A stretch of DNA of 64,000 bases from Desulfoscipio geothermicus DSM 3669 (GTDB taxonomy: Bacteria; Bacillota; Desulfotomaculia; Desulfotomaculales; Desulfallaceae). Of the stretch, positions 35,128-43,823 are shown one piece after another. The notes under the pieces were generated by a model. That model saw only the letters and a list, made by a program, of their open reading frames with translations. It was not told the DNA's origin and searched no databases. Numbering within the stretch: the first letter of the stretch is position 1; every line of letters starts with the position of its first letter. The stretch covers positions 17,387-81,386 of the forward strand of contig NZ_FOYM01000018.1 of assembly GCF_900115975.1 (NCBI RefSeq). Direction: 5' to 3'. The position numbers were made by a program, and so were the translations under genes.

Positions 35128-35862
35128 TTAACGCCGGCCCGGGCTGCCCGTTGCTCGTACGGCTTTTACTATATCCCCAATGGCTGCGGGGTTGTCGTAA
35201 ATAACATTGCCGACGATTACGGTGTCAGCCAGCCGGGACATGGCCAGCGCCCTGGTCTCCGAGTCTATGCCGCCTCCGTAAAACACATGGATGCTCTCCC
35301 TGCGCCGGGCCACGGCTTCAACCAGCGCAGGATCACCGAAAGTACCGCTGTATTCCAGATAAATTACGGGCAGTCCCAGAATTTTTTCGGCTATATCGCA
35401 ATAAGCCGTAGCGTCCGGGGTTTTTACGCTGTTTACCCGGGTCATTATGCCGGCGGCACAAGCAGGGTTGCAAATCACATACCCTTCCGCCAGCGTCCTA
35501 TCCCAGGGAATTCTGCCGGCGTAATGTTTTATGGCCCGGTGATGCAGGCCGGTAATCCATTTAACATCCCCCGCGTTGAGAACAACGGGTAGAAAATAAG
35601 CATCCACGTTTTGCGCCACCACGCCCGGAACAGTTATTTCGTGCACCAGGGGGCCGGGGTAATTTGCTTCCCGGATCAGGTTGATCAATCCGTCCGTATT
35701 ATCCGAGTTGATCCCCTGGGTGCCCCCCACTATTAGGGCGTCAAACCCGGCATCAATAATTGTTTGCAGGGTATTCTCACGCAGTTTTTTATCAGGATCA
35801 AGTTTGGCCGCTATGCGCCAGTTTTTCCAGTTCAGCCCGTTCCACATTTTCCTGTCACCCAC
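35128..35862 (-). CDS. pcrB: PcrB-type prenylglyceryl-phosphate synthase
   Basis: A 244-residue TIM-barrel prenyltransferase of the GGGP/PcrB family, which joins a polyprenyl chain to glycerol-1-phosphate. Blocks: KLDPDKKL near the N-terminus, ALIVGGTQGIN (phosphate site), PLVHEITVPGVV, VIYLEYSGTFGDP and FYGGGIDS, ADTVIVGNVIYDN at the end. Bacterial members give ether-lipid-like heptaprenyl products. GTG at 35862 chosen (AGGGTG seven bases upstream). Convergent with bioB, two bases apart. Confidence 0.88.
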   Translation of the reverse strand: MGDRKMWNGLNWKNWRIAAKLDPDKKLRENTLQTIIDAGFDALIVGGTQGINSDNTDGLINLIREANYPGPLVHEITVPGVVAQNVDAYFLPVVLNAGDVKWITGLHHRAIKHYAGRIPWDRTLAEGYVICNPACAAGIMTRVNSVKTPDATAYCDIAEKILGLPVIYLEYSGTFGDPALVEAVARRRESIHVFYGGGIDSETRALAMSRLADTVIVGNVIYDNPAAIGDIVKAVRATGSPGRR

Positions 35863-36079
35863 ATTTGTGCACCCTGCCGGGCGCCGGCAAAATCGCTTCA
35901 ATTTCGCAAGGTAAATTATATTATAACCGGGTTGTCCTGTAAAACGGAAGTTATTGCGCGGGTTTTGTTGTTCTGATAAAATTGGCGTAGTGCAAAGGGG
36001 AGTTTTATTATAAGTTCCCGGCTGCGCAAGCCTTTGCGCTGATCAAACAGTTTAACGGAAGAAAAGAGGGGAACTGCCG

Positions 36080-36847
36080 GTGATACTGGTATTTGATGTG
36101 GGTAATACTAATATAGTGCTGGGTGTTTTCCGGGGGCGGGACCTGGTGCATAACTGGCGCCTGTCCACCGCCCGGCATCGTACCGCCGATGAATACGGCA
36201 TGCTTTTGAAAAACTTGTTTGAAGCATCGAAATTGTCCATGGCCGAAATTCACGCCGGCGCATTATCTTCAGTAGTTCCGCCCATTAACCCGGTTCTGGA
36301 AAAGACCTGCCGGAAATATTTCGGCTTTACTCCGCTGACCGTGGGCCCGGGCACCAAAACCGGCATGCCCATTAAATACGAAAACCCGCGGGAAGTGGGA
36401 GCCGACCGGATTGTCAACGCGGTGGCGGCCTACGAACAATATGGCGGGCCGCTCATTATCGTGGACTTTGGCACAGCCACCACATTTTGCGCCATTTCCG
36501 GCAAGGGAGAGTACCTTGGCGGGGCCATCGCCCCCGGAATCGGTATCTCCACCGAGGCGCTGTTTGCCCGGGCGGCCAAACTTCCCCGGGTGGAGCTGGT
36601 GAAACCCCCTTCCGTAATCGGCAAAAATACCGTGAACAGCATGCAGTCCGGGATTGTGTACGGTTTTGCAGGACAGGTTAACGAGGTTGTAAGGCGGATG
36701 AAAAAGGAAATGGCCGGCATCCCCAGGGTTATTGCCACCGGCGGGCTGGCCGAACTGATTGCCGGGGAAACGCCCATCATTGACCGGGTAGATAAATATC
36801 TTACCTTAAACGGATTGCGGATCATATATGAACGCAACAGCCATTAA
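36080..36847 (+). CDS. coaX: Type III pantothenate kinase
   Basis: A 255-residue kinase for the first step of CoA synthesis. ATP-binding start [14 protein letters not shown], then [13 protein letters not shown] (pantothenate site), [13 protein letters not shown] and [11 protein letters not shown], with [11 protein letters not shown] near the end. Type III enzymes need a monovalent cation and are not feedback-inhibited. GTG start with GAGGGGA upstream. With panC and panD the window covers much of the pantothenate-to-CoA route. Followed by dusB 34 bases on. Confidence 0.96.
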   Translation: MILVFDVGNTNIVLGVFRGRDLVHNWRLSTARHRTADEYGMLLKNLFEASKLSMAEIHAGALSSVVPPINPVLEKTCRKYFGFTPLTVGPGTKTGMPIKYENPREVGADRIVNAVAAYEQYGGPLIIVDFGTATTFCAISGKGEYLGGAIAPGIGISTEALFARAAKLPRVELVKPPSVIGKNTVNSMQSGIVYGFAGQVNEVVRRMKKEMAGIPRVIATGGLAELIAGETPIIDRVDKYLTLNGLRIIYERNSH

Positions 36848-36881
36848 TTTTTTAAGCGTACTGTAAAAGGATGGAGTAAAC

Positions 36882-37895
36882 ATGTCCAGTCTACCACCGA
36901 ATACCGACCGTCGGCTGCCGGCGGCCTTTCATATTGGCGGGGTGACGATAGCCAACCCGGTGGTGGCGGCGCCCATGGCGGGGGTAACCGACCGCGCTTT
37001 TCGGATTTTAGCCCGCGAACACGGTTGCGGCCTGGTTTGTACGGAAATGATCAGCGACCAGGCCCTTATTTACGGCAATCCTAAAACCAATATTTTGCTG
37101 GACTGCCGTGGGGAAAAGGGGCCCATCAGCATGCAAATATTCGGCAGCAGCGTGGAATACATGGCCCGGGCAGCGGAGATTGTGGCCGGGCGGGGCGCGG
37201 ACATTATAGACATCAATATGGGCTGCCCCACCCCCAAAATAGTCAAAAACGGCGAGGGGGCCGCTCTGATGCGCGACCCGGAACGGGCGGCCCGCATAGT
37301 GGCGGCGGTGGTGTCCCGGGTGGACTGCCCGGTAACGGTAAAGATGCGCAAGGGGTGGGATGAGGATTCAGTCAACGCCGTGGAACTGGCCCGCCTGATG
37401 GTGCAAGCCGGTGCGGCGGCGGTGACGGTGCACGGACGCACCCGGTCGCAGTTTTACAGCGGCGTCGCCGATTGGGAAATTATCAGGCAGGTAAAGGAAA
37501 CCGTGGACGTACCGGTGATCGGCAACGGTGACATAGGCACCCCGAGGGACGCCGCGCGGATGCTGCGGGTTACGGGGTGTGACGGGGTGATGATCGGGCG
37601 GGCGGCGGCGGGGAACCCGTGGATTTTCAGCCGCACAGTGCATTACCTGGCCACCGGGGAAATATTGCCGCCCCCCACTTGGGAAGAGCGCCGGGAAACC
37701 GCCGTCCGGCATTACAAGCTGCTGGTGGAAACCAAGGGGGAAGACGTGGCCAACCGGGAGATGCGCAAGCACCTGGCCTGGTACACCAAAGGTTTGCGTG
37801 GTGCCGCCCGCTTGCGGGCGCGAGTCAACCAGGGCTGCAGTTACCGGTTTTTTACGGAGGAATTTTGGGAGATGCTGCAAGAAGAGCAAGACTAG
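36882..37895 (+). CDS. dusB: tRNA-dihydrouridine synthase
   Basis: A 337-residue flavin enzyme that reduces uridine in the tRNA D-loop. Signatures: VVAAPMAGVTDRAFR, the NMGCPTPKIV motif with catalytic Cys near residue 111, VTVKMRKGWD, VHGRTRSQFYSG, VIGNGDIG, and IGRAAAGNPWIF for FMN phosphate. Length is normal for DusB. ATG with GGATGGAG upstream; likely co-transcribed with coaX. Confidence 0.96.
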   Translation: MSSLPPNTDRRLPAAFHIGGVTIANPVVAAPMAGVTDRAFRILAREHGCGLVCTEMISDQALIYGNPKTNILLDCRGEKGPISMQIFGSSVEYMARAAEIVAGRGADIIDINMGCPTPKIVKNGEGAALMRDPERAARIVAAVVSRVDCPVTVKMRKGWDEDSVNAVELARLMVQAGAAAVTVHGRTRSQFYSGVADWEIIRQVKETVDVPVIGNGDIGTPRDAARMLRVTGCDGVMIGRAAAGNPWIFSRTVHYLATGEILPPPTWEERRETAVRHYKLLVETKGEDVANREMRKHLAWYTKGLRGAARLRARVNQGCSYRFFTEEFWEMLQEEQD

Positions 37896-37956
37896 ACGCG
37901 CCGCCTGCTAAAGGCGGCTTTTTGCATGCTTGCTGTTTTTTAAAGTAGAATAGGCT

Positions 37957-37985
37957 TTGACTTATTTGGGAACTGCTGTTAAAAT
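37957..37985 (+). promoter_or_regulatory. Sigma-A promoter of the HTH-regulator operon
   Basis: TTGACT (37957-37962), 17 bases, TAAAAT (37980-37985). Confidence 0.65.
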
Positions 37986-37990
37986 AGTGC

Positions 37991-38010
37991 TGTACACAAT
38001 ATTGTGCACA
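37991..38010. promoter_or_regulatory. 20-bp palindromic operator
   Basis: TGTACACAAT/ATTGTGCACA with one mismatch, placed at the expected transcription start and 22 bases before the regulator gene. Likely site of autoregulation by the HTH protein. Confidence 0.6.
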
Positions 38011-38031
38011 GTTTTGGGGGAGGCTGGGGCC

Positions 38032-38562
38032 GTGGACTTAATCCGCATCGGCGACAAGGTGGTCAGCAGACACAAGATAGACACCTTAATCAATGAGATT
38101 CTACGGCTTCGCTCGGCGGGGCTTTCCCAGACAGATGTGGCAGCCGGCCTGGGCATCGACCGCACCTTGGTATCTCGCCTGGAAAGCCTGGGTGAGGTGC
38201 GCAAGGGCAAAAGTGTGGCGGTGATCGGCTTTCCCATCGCCAACCGCGAGGAAATTTATGCGCTGCTGCAGGATGAAGGGGTGGATTTCGCGCTGCTGAT
38301 GAGCGAAGCCGAGCGACTGGATTATGTCCGGCAAAAAAGCGGCATCGAACTGTTTGACAGCATCATGGAGTTGATTGCCAAGGCTCACTCTTACGATCAG
38401 GTGGTAGTCATCGGCTCCGATAAAAGAATTAAAATTATCCGGGCCGTGCTGGACAAGGAAGTGGTGGGCCTGGAAATCGGGGAGTCCCCCCTCAAGGAAG
38501 ACAAATATGTGGATCCTGCCGAAGTGGCGGCGGTAATCCGGGCCGTCAAGGCCGGTAATTAG
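38032..38562 (+). CDS. Helix-turn-helix transcriptional regulator
   Basis: A 176-residue protein. Residues 15-50 hold a helix-turn-helix (SAGLSQTDVAAGLGIDRTLV). The remainder forms an alpha/beta domain (VAVIGFPIANREEIYAL, QVVVIGSDKRIKIIRAV) that I do not assign to a family. GTG at 38032 behind GGGGGAGG. It overlaps a consensus promoter and palindrome and is followed 15 bases later by the acyl-ACP-reductase-like gene, so it probably regulates that enzyme. Confidence 0.8.
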   Translation: MDLIRIGDKVVSRHKIDTLINEILRLRSAGLSQTDVAAGLGIDRTLVSRLESLGEVRKGKSVAVIGFPIANREEIYALLQDEGVDFALLMSEAERLDYVRQKSGIELFDSIMELIAKAHSYDQVVVIGSDKRIKIIRAVLDKEVVGLEIGESPLKEDKYVDPAEVAAVIRAVKAGN

Positions 38563-38577
38563 GGGAGGAATTTATTG

Positions 38578-39666
38578 GTGCATACATTTGCTTTCATGAT
38601 TCACCCTCTGGATATTAACGACATTGCCAGGAAATTCGGCCTTTTGGGCAAGTTGCCGCCCCGCCTGGTGGAAGGTTTGTTTAAATACTCGCCGCCCATC
38701 AAGGTATCCAGAATAACCGGCGTATGTTCACCGCACGCCCGGGCGGAGGGCTGGTTCGTGGCCTGCCCCATAACCGCCCGTTTAATGGTGGAACTGCCCG
38801 AGAAACAGGTGCTCAATAAAATTATTCAAACCGGTAAACTGGCCCAGAAGTTGGGGGCTAAAATACTGGGGCTGGGCGCATTTACTTCCGTGGTCGGGGA
38901 TGCCGGTATCACGGTGGCGAAAAACCTGGATATCGCCGTCACCACCGGCAACAGCTATACCGTGGCCACGGCGCTGGAGGGCGCCAAGGAAGCGGCGCGC
39001 TTGATGGGGCATGATCTGCAAAAATGCCACGCCGTGGTGGTGGGTGCCACCGGGTCCATCGGGCGGGTGTGCGCCCGCATGCTGGCCCGGGATGTGCGTT
39101 CCCTGACCCTGGTGGCCAGGGAAAAAAAACGCCTGGAAGAACTGTCCCACAAAATATTGTATGAAACCGGGGTTGCGGCCCGGGTAACTTCGGATATCAA
39201 GCAAGCCTTGCAAAATGCCCAGATCGTCATTACCGTTACCAGTGCCGTGGATACCATTATCGGCCCGGAAGACCTGATGCCCGGGGCGGTGGTGTGTGAC
39301 GTCAGTCGCCCCCGCAACGTATCCAAACAGGTGGCCGAAAAGCGCAAGGACGTACTGGTCATCGAAGGCGGTGTGGTGGAAGTGCCCGGCGAGGTCAATT
39401 TCAACTTTAATTTCGGCTTTCCCCCGGGCATGTCCTACGCGTGTATGGCGGAAACTATGATGCTGGCCATGGAAGGCCGGTTTGAAAGTTTCACCCTGGG
39501 GCGTGACTTGTCATTGCAGCAGGTGGAGGAAATCTCCCGGTTGGCCCGCAAGCACGGTTTTCGCCTGGCCGGTTTCCGCAGTTTTGAAAGGGCGGTGAGC
39601 CCGGAAGAAATATCACGCATCAGGGAGCGGGCCCGGGCCGCGCTGGCCATGGCCGGGGTAAAATAA
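38578..39666 (+). CDS. Acyl-ACP reductase-like / predicted amino-acid dehydrogenase (COG5322)
   Basis: A 362-residue NAD(P)-binding protein. From memory of the cyanobacterial long-chain acyl-ACP reductase, the blocks line up: LGAFTSV, TTGNSYT, the Rossmann motif VVVGATGSIGRV near residue 158, VCDVSRPRNVS, VIEGGVVEVPG and SYACMAETMMLAMEG with a Cys where the cyanobacterial catalytic Cys lies. That enzyme reduces acyl-ACP to aldehyde. Annotation as shikimate dehydrogenase-like is the usual alternative. Start GTG 38578 (TTG 38575 also possible). In an operon with the HTH regulator. Confidence 0.75.
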   Translation: MHTFAFMIHPLDINDIARKFGLLGKLPPRLVEGLFKYSPPIKVSRITGVCSPHARAEGWFVACPITARLMVELPEKQVLNKIIQTGKLAQKLGAKILGLGAFTSVVGDAGITVAKNLDIAVTTGNSYTVATALEGAKEAARLMGHDLQKCHAVVVGATGSIGRVCARMLARDVRSLTLVAREKKRLEELSHKILYETGVAARVTSDIKQALQNAQIVITVTSAVDTIIGPEDLMPGAVVCDVSRPRNVSKQVAEKRKDVLVIEGGVVEVPGEVNFNFNFGFPPGMSYACMAETMMLAMEGRFESFTLGRDLSLQQVEEISRLARKHGFRLAGFRSFERAVSPEEISRIRERARAALAMAGVK

Positions 39667-39691
39667 CTTGTTGCATATTCTTTACATTACC

Positions 39692-39720
39692 TTGACAAAG
39701 TATAAAGGCCTTCATATAAT
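39692..39720 (+). promoter_or_regulatory. Consensus promoter of greA
   Basis: TTGACA (39692-39697), 17 bases, TATAAT (39715-39720): perfect hexamers and spacing, 176 bases before the greA start. Confidence 0.8.
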
Positions 39721-39743
39721 GTTATGGAATGAAACAACAAAAT

Positions 39744-39782
39744 AAAAGGCACTGCAAAAATCCCTTTTGCAGTGCTTTAATA
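39744..39782 (+). terminator. Hairpin in the greA leader
   Basis: GCACTGCAAAA/TTTTGCAGTGC, an 11-bp stem with loop ATCCC, followed by TTTAATAG. It lies about 20 bases after the predicted greA start site, so it may attenuate greA or give a short leader RNA. It could also end the upstream operon. Confidence 0.6.
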
Positions 39783-39895
39783 GTAACTGGGGGTTTTTGT
39801 TAATAATACGTTTTTCTCCTGGTTTTTCTTTGAATAAATCATGGGGAAAAACATATATTGTTCTGTAAAAAAAGATAACGTTGAGGAGATCAAGT

Positions 39896-40375
39896 ATGAC
39901 CAATAATAAAGAAGTTATTCTCACCTTAGAAGGCCTAAAAAAGTTGGAAGAAGAACTCCAGCAATTAAAAACCGTGCGCCGGCGGGAAGTGGCCCAGCGC
40001 ATTAAACAAGCCATTGAGTTTGGCGACATCAGCGAAAACTCTGAGTACGAAGATGCCAAAAACGAGCAGGCTTTTATTGAGGGCCGCATTCTAACTTTGG
40101 AAAAAATGCTGCGCAACGCCAAAATAATTGATGATGAAAACCTGGGCACCGAAGTTGTGTCCATTGGTTCCACGGTGCTCTTGCGCGACGTGGAGTTTGG
40201 CGATGAAGTTAAATATACAATTGTTGGTTCGGCGGAAGCCGACCCGGAAAAAAATAAAATTTCCAATGAATCTCCGGTGGGCAAAGCCATTCTGGGCAAA
40301 AACAAGGGAGAGACTGTTGACGTTACAGTGCCTGCCGGCGTTTTAAAATATGAAATTTTGGATATTATCATGTAG
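39896..40375 (+). CDS. greA: Transcription elongation factor GreA
   Basis: A 159-residue factor that rescues backtracked RNA polymerase. An N-terminal coiled coil (about 1-75) carries the tip acidic residues in [17 protein letters not shown], and a C-terminal FKBP-like domain ends [28 protein letters not shown] at 39896 behind GAGGAGATC. Followed by lysS 30 bases on, as in other Firmicutes. Confidence 0.97.
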   Translation: MTNNKEVILTLEGLKKLEEELQQLKTVRRREVAQRIKQAIEFGDISENSEYEDAKNEQAFIEGRILTLEKMLRNAKIIDDENLGTEVVSIGSTVLLRDVEFGDEVKYTIVGSAEADPEKNKISNESPVGKAILGKNKGETVDVTVPAGVLKYEILDIIM

Positions 40376-40405
40376 TTTCCAAAGCTCCGGAGGTTAAGAC
40401 AAGTA

Positions 40406-41917
40406 ATGTCCCATGAAAAAGTACATAACAGCAATAACAAAATAATTGATAAAGAGACGGACCTGAATGAGTTGATACGGGTACGGTTAGAGAAACTGGC
40501 CGAATTCCGGGAGCAGGGTATTGAGCCATACGGCGGCAAGTATGAAGCTACCCATACCACCCGGGAAATTTTGGACAACTATGACGACTTCGAGGGCCGG
40601 CAGGTAACCCTGGCCGGTCGCATTATGGCCAAGCGGGGGCACGGCAAGGCATCCTTTGCCAATTTGCAGGACAGTGTGGGCCGGATTCAATTATACGCGC
40701 GGTTCAATGATATCGGCGAAGAGGCCTACGATTTGTTTACCAAGCTTGATATCGGCGATATTGTGGGGGTGACCGGCAAGGTATTCAAGACCCGGATGGG
40801 AGAGGTCACCGTGGCAGCCCAAGCCCTGCGCCTGCTCAGCAAATCCCTGCGCCCGTTGCCTGAAAAATGGCACGGCCTGCGGGATGTGGAACTGCGTTAC
40901 CGGCAGCGTTATGTGGACCTGATTGTCAACCCCGGTGTCAAAGAGACCTTTGTCAAGCGCAGTCGTATCGTGCACGCCATTCGCAATTACCTGGAGCAAA
41001 AGGGGTTCCTGGAAGTGGAGACCCCCATGATGCACCCCATTGCCGGCGGCGCCACGGCCCGTCCTTTTATAACGCACCATAACGCACTGGATATGGACCT
41101 GTACCTGCGCATCGCGCCGGAGTTATACTTGAAGCGCCTGCTGGTGGGCGGATTTGATCGGGTTTACGAAATCAACCGCAATTTCCGCAACGAAGGGATC
41201 AGCACCAAGCATAACCCGGAGTTTACCATGCTGGAGCTTTACCAGGCCTACGCGGACTACAATGATATGATGGATCTGACCGAGGATCTTATTTATAACG
41301 TTGCCAAAGAGGTGCTGGGCACATCTGCCGTGCGTTACGACGATGTGGAAATCAGCCTGGACAAGCCCTGGGCGCGCGTGCCCATGCTGGAGGCGGTAAA
41401 AAAATACAGCGGGGTGGACTTTGCGGCGCTGCAAACGGATGAAGAGGCTTACGCCGCGGTGCAGCACTTGCATTTGGAAGTGGAGCGCGGGGAATCCTGG
41501 GGGTCTGTTTTAAATAAAGTGTTTGAAGAAAAGGTGGAACCCAATTTAATACAGCCCACGTTTATTTACGATTACCCGCTTGATATATCGCCGCTGGCCA
41601 AGAAAAAGGAGGACAGGCCCGACCTTACCTACCGTTTTGAGCTGTTTATTTACGGGCGGGAAATGGCCAACGCTTTTTCCGAATTGAACGACCCGCTGGA
41701 TCAGAAGGAAAGGTTCTTGAAACAGCTGGAAAAAAGGCGCGCCGGTGATGATGAAGCCCACATGATGGACGAAGATTATATTAACGCGCTGGAATACGGT
41801 ATGCCGCCCGCCGGAGGATTAGGTATCGGCATTGACCGGCTGGTGATGTTGTTGACCGGTTCGGCGTCAATCAGGGATGTTATCCTGTTCCCGCTGATGA
41901 AACCCCGGGATAGTTAA
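40406..41917 (+). CDS. lysS: Lysyl-tRNA synthetase, class II
   Basis: A 503-residue synthetase. The N-terminal OB fold (about 70-165) binds the anticodon. The class II catalytic core has motif 1 around [15 protein letters not shown], motif 2 [18 protein letters not shown], and motif 3 [14 protein letters not shown] near the C-terminus. ATG with CCGGAGG. Co-transcribed with greA; tRNA genes follow from their own promoter. Confidence 0.97.
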   Translation: MSHEKVHNSNNKIIDKETDLNELIRVRLEKLAEFREQGIEPYGGKYEATHTTREILDNYDDFEGRQVTLAGRIMAKRGHGKASFANLQDSVGRIQLYARFNDIGEEAYDLFTKLDIGDIVGVTGKVFKTRMGEVTVAAQALRLLSKSLRPLPEKWHGLRDVELRYRQRYVDLIVNPGVKETFVKRSRIVHAIRNYLEQKGFLEVETPMMHPIAGGATARPFITHHNALDMDLYLRIAPELYLKRLLVGGFDRVYEINRNFRNEGISTKHNPEFTMLELYQAYADYNDMMDLTEDLIYNVAKEVLGTSAVRYDDVEISLDKPWARVPMLEAVKKYSGVDFAALQTDEEAYAAVQHLHLEVERGESWGSVLNKVFEEKVEPNLIQPTFIYDYPLDISPLAKKKEDRPDLTYRFELFIYGREMANAFSELNDPLDQKERFLKQLEKRRAGDDEAHMMDEDYINALEYGMPPAGGLGIGIDRLVMLLTGSASIRDVILFPLMKPRDS

Positions 41918-41947
41918 TAATTAAGCAACAGTGGCATAAACTGTCTG

Positions 41948-41976
41948 TTGACTAGAGGCGTGCGCTGTGGTATTAT
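41948..41976 (+). promoter_or_regulatory. Promoter of the tRNA-Ile-Ala-Asn cluster
   Basis: TTGACT (41948-41953), 17 bases, TATTAT (41971-41976). Confidence 0.6.
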
Positions 41977-42051
41977 TTAAGATGTCGGTTACAGCATCTA
42001 TGTAACAAGCAACTTTGCTGTGACCGAAATCTTAAGGCGAGTTGCCAACAT

Positions 42052-42128
42052 GGGCTTGTAGCTCAGCCGGTCAGAGCGCACGCCTGATAAGCGTGAGGTC
42101 GGTGGTTCGAGTCCACCCAGGCCCACCA
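42052..42128 (+). tRNA. tRNA-Ile (GAT)
   Basis: Cloverleaf with acceptor GGGCTTG/CAGGCCC, anticodon loop CTGATAA (GAT), T-loop TTCGAGT, and encoded CCA. Confidence 0.97.
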
Positions 42129-42203
42129 ATTTTGTGGTCGGTGGTCGGTGAAGCAGTACCGTTCGCTGAGTAAGGCGGTAAACCGGCGGCAGGCGACCAT
42201 CAT

Positions 42204-42278
42204 GGGGGTGTAGCTCAGTGGGAGAGCACCTGCCTTGCAAGCAGGGGGTCACCGGTTCGAATCCGGTCATCTCCACCA
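42204..42278 (+). tRNA. tRNA-Ala (TGC)
   Basis: Acceptor GGGGGTG/CATCTCC, anticodon loop CTTGCAA (TGC), T-loop TTCGAAT, encoded CCA. Confidence 0.97.
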
Positions 42279-42283
42279 TTTAT

Positions 42284-42358
42284 TCCTCGATAGCTCAACG
42301 GTAGAGCATCCGGCTGTTAACCGGAGGGTTGCTGGTTCGAATCCAGCTCGGGGAGCCA
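42284..42358 (+). tRNA. tRNA-Asn (GTT)
   Basis: Acceptor TCCTCGA/TCGGGGA, anticodon loop CTGTTAA (GTT), T-loop TTCGAAT, encoded CCA. Five bases after tRNA-Ala. Confidence 0.97.
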
Positions 42359-42360
42359 AA

Positions 42361-42540
42361 CAACAAAAAGGGGACTGGCTCCGGTAAAAGGGTACAGGCT
42401 CCGATTCGATTTGTGAATCGGTGCCTGTACCCCTTTTACCGGAGCCTGTTCCATTTTACGGGGCCTAATAAGCAAAAAAGGGGGACAGGCACTTTTTTCA
42501 AAAAACGAAAAAAGAGCCAGTCCCCTTTTTGTTGTTTCTT
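42361..42540. repeat. Nested REP-like palindromes, GGGGACTGGC family
   Basis: Outer arms AAAAAGGGGACTGGCTC and GAGCCAGTCCCCTTTTT enclose a second palindrome GGTACAGGCTCCGATTC/GAATCGGTGCCTGTACC (about 42390-42432) and a third GGGGGACAGGCAC unit. It begins two bases after tRNA-Asn. Confidence 0.75.
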
Positions 42541-42815
42541 TTTGCAAAACAATATGTATGTAAACAAAATCAAACGGAAAGATTAAAAATTAAGAGATAA
42601 TTAATTAAGTCAAGCAAATTTAGCCTTATCTGCAGCTTGAAAATGTAAAAAATCAAGTGCATACTAAGGTTAAGGTAAGGCAAAGTCAAAGTCAAAGCCG
42701 GTGTCAGATAATGACCCGGTCAAGGTCCCGCCGGCGCGGCAGGGGCTACCGACCCCGCAAGATAACGGAGACTTGGCGAGTAAGGTTCTCAGCGGGAGGT
42801 GTTCAAAGAAACCAA
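42541..42815. other. Upstream region of ctsR
   Basis: No gene. AGTCAAAGTCAAA at 42684-42696 resembles tandem CtsR heptads (RGTCAAA) but at a six-base period instead of the usual ten, so autoregulation is only suggested. Confidence 0.35.
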
Positions 42816-43286
42816 ATGTCCAGCATGGCCAATATAATTGAAAAATACTTACACCGGTTAATTGAACAAAGCGAGCAAAAGCTGGTGGAAATTCAGCGCA
42901 ACGAACTGGCCGAAAAGTTCAATTGCGCCCCGTCGCAGATTAATTACGTGCTCGCCACCAGATTTACCATTGAAAGGGGCTATATGGTGGAGAGCAGGCG
43001 AGGCGGCGGCGGATATGTACGGATCGTCAAGGTGCCGCTTAATGCCGACGAACTGGACCTGGTAAACGAGGTGGTCAACCTGGTGGGTGATCGAATTTCC
43101 GAGCGCAGCGCCACCGCCATTCTGGCCCGGTTGCTGGAGGAACAGGTTATCGCCCCGCGGGAGGCCGCCCTGGTCAAAGCCGCCATTAGCCGCAATGTAC
43201 TGCGCATTGGTTTGCCGGCACGTGACCAGTTGCGGGCCAATATATTAAAAGCGATATTAATAACTTTGTTTAAAAACTTGAAGTAA
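42816..43286 (+). CDS. ctsR: CtsR repressor of class III heat-shock genes
   Basis: A 156-residue repressor. The N-terminal helix-turn-helix region reads ELAEKFNCAPSQINYVLATR and is followed by the Gly-rich wing RRGGGGYVRI near residue 70, which also senses heat. A C-terminal domain is the target of McsB. ATG 42816 or 42825; a GGGAGGT lies 15 bases before the first, an unusually long gap. First gene of ctsR-mcsA-mcsB-clpC. Confidence 0.93.
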   Translation: MSSMANIIEKYLHRLIEQSEQKLVEIQRNELAEKFNCAPSQINYVLATRFTIERGYMVESRRGGGGYVRIVKVPLNADELDLVNEVVNLVGDRISERSATAILARLLEEQVIAPREAALVKAAISRNVLRIGLPARDQLRANILKAILITLFKNLK

Positions 43287-43300
43287 CGGGGGGTATGGCG

Positions 43301-43810
43301 ATGCTTTGTGAAAAGTGTCAGGAAAGACCGGCTACCGTGCATTACACGGAGATTATCAATAACAAGCAAAAAAAGATGCACCTGTGCGAAGTTTGCGCCG
43401 GGCAGCTGCAGGCCGAGGGATTCAACTTCATGCCCCAGATGAACCTGCATAATTTTTTGGCCGGTTTCTGGAACCAGGTGCCGGGGACGCAAAATTTCGC
43501 CCCGCACACCCGTAAGGAGGCGGGGTGCCCGGCGTGCGGTGCGCCGGAAAGCCTTCTGGCCAAGAAAGGGTTGTTTGGCTGTGGTGACTGCTACAAACAT
43601 TTCGGCGATCGCCTGGAGCCCTTGATGCGCCGGATTCATGGTTCCAGCACCCATACCGGCAAAGTGCCCGAGCGCGCCGGCGGGCGGGCCCGGCTGCTTA
43701 GGAAAATTGAAACCTTGCGGGCCCGGTTGCAGGACGCCGTGAACCGGGAGGCATTTGAAGAGGCGGCTCAGTTGCGTGATCAGATCAAGGAACTGGAGAA
43801 ACAGTTGTAA
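43301..43810 (+). CDS. mcsA: McsA, activator of the McsB arginine kinase
   Basis: A 169-residue zinc protein. CxxC pairs at MLCEKC and LCEVC form one zinc site, and CPAC plus CGDC a second. A C-terminal UVR domain covers about 130-169 (REAFEEAAQLRDQIKELE). It activates McsB and stabilises CtsR control. ATG 43301 preferred over ATG 43295 for spacing from GGGGGG. Confidence 0.93.
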   Translation: MLCEKCQERPATVHYTEIINNKQKKMHLCEVCAGQLQAEGFNFMPQMNLHNFLAGFWNQVPGTQNFAPHTRKEAGCPACGAPESLLAKKGLFGCGDCYKHFGDRLEPLMRRIHGSSTHTGKVPERAGGRARLLRKIETLRARLQDAVNREAFEEAAQLRDQIKELEKQL

Positions 43811-43823
43811 GGGGGGCGAAAGC

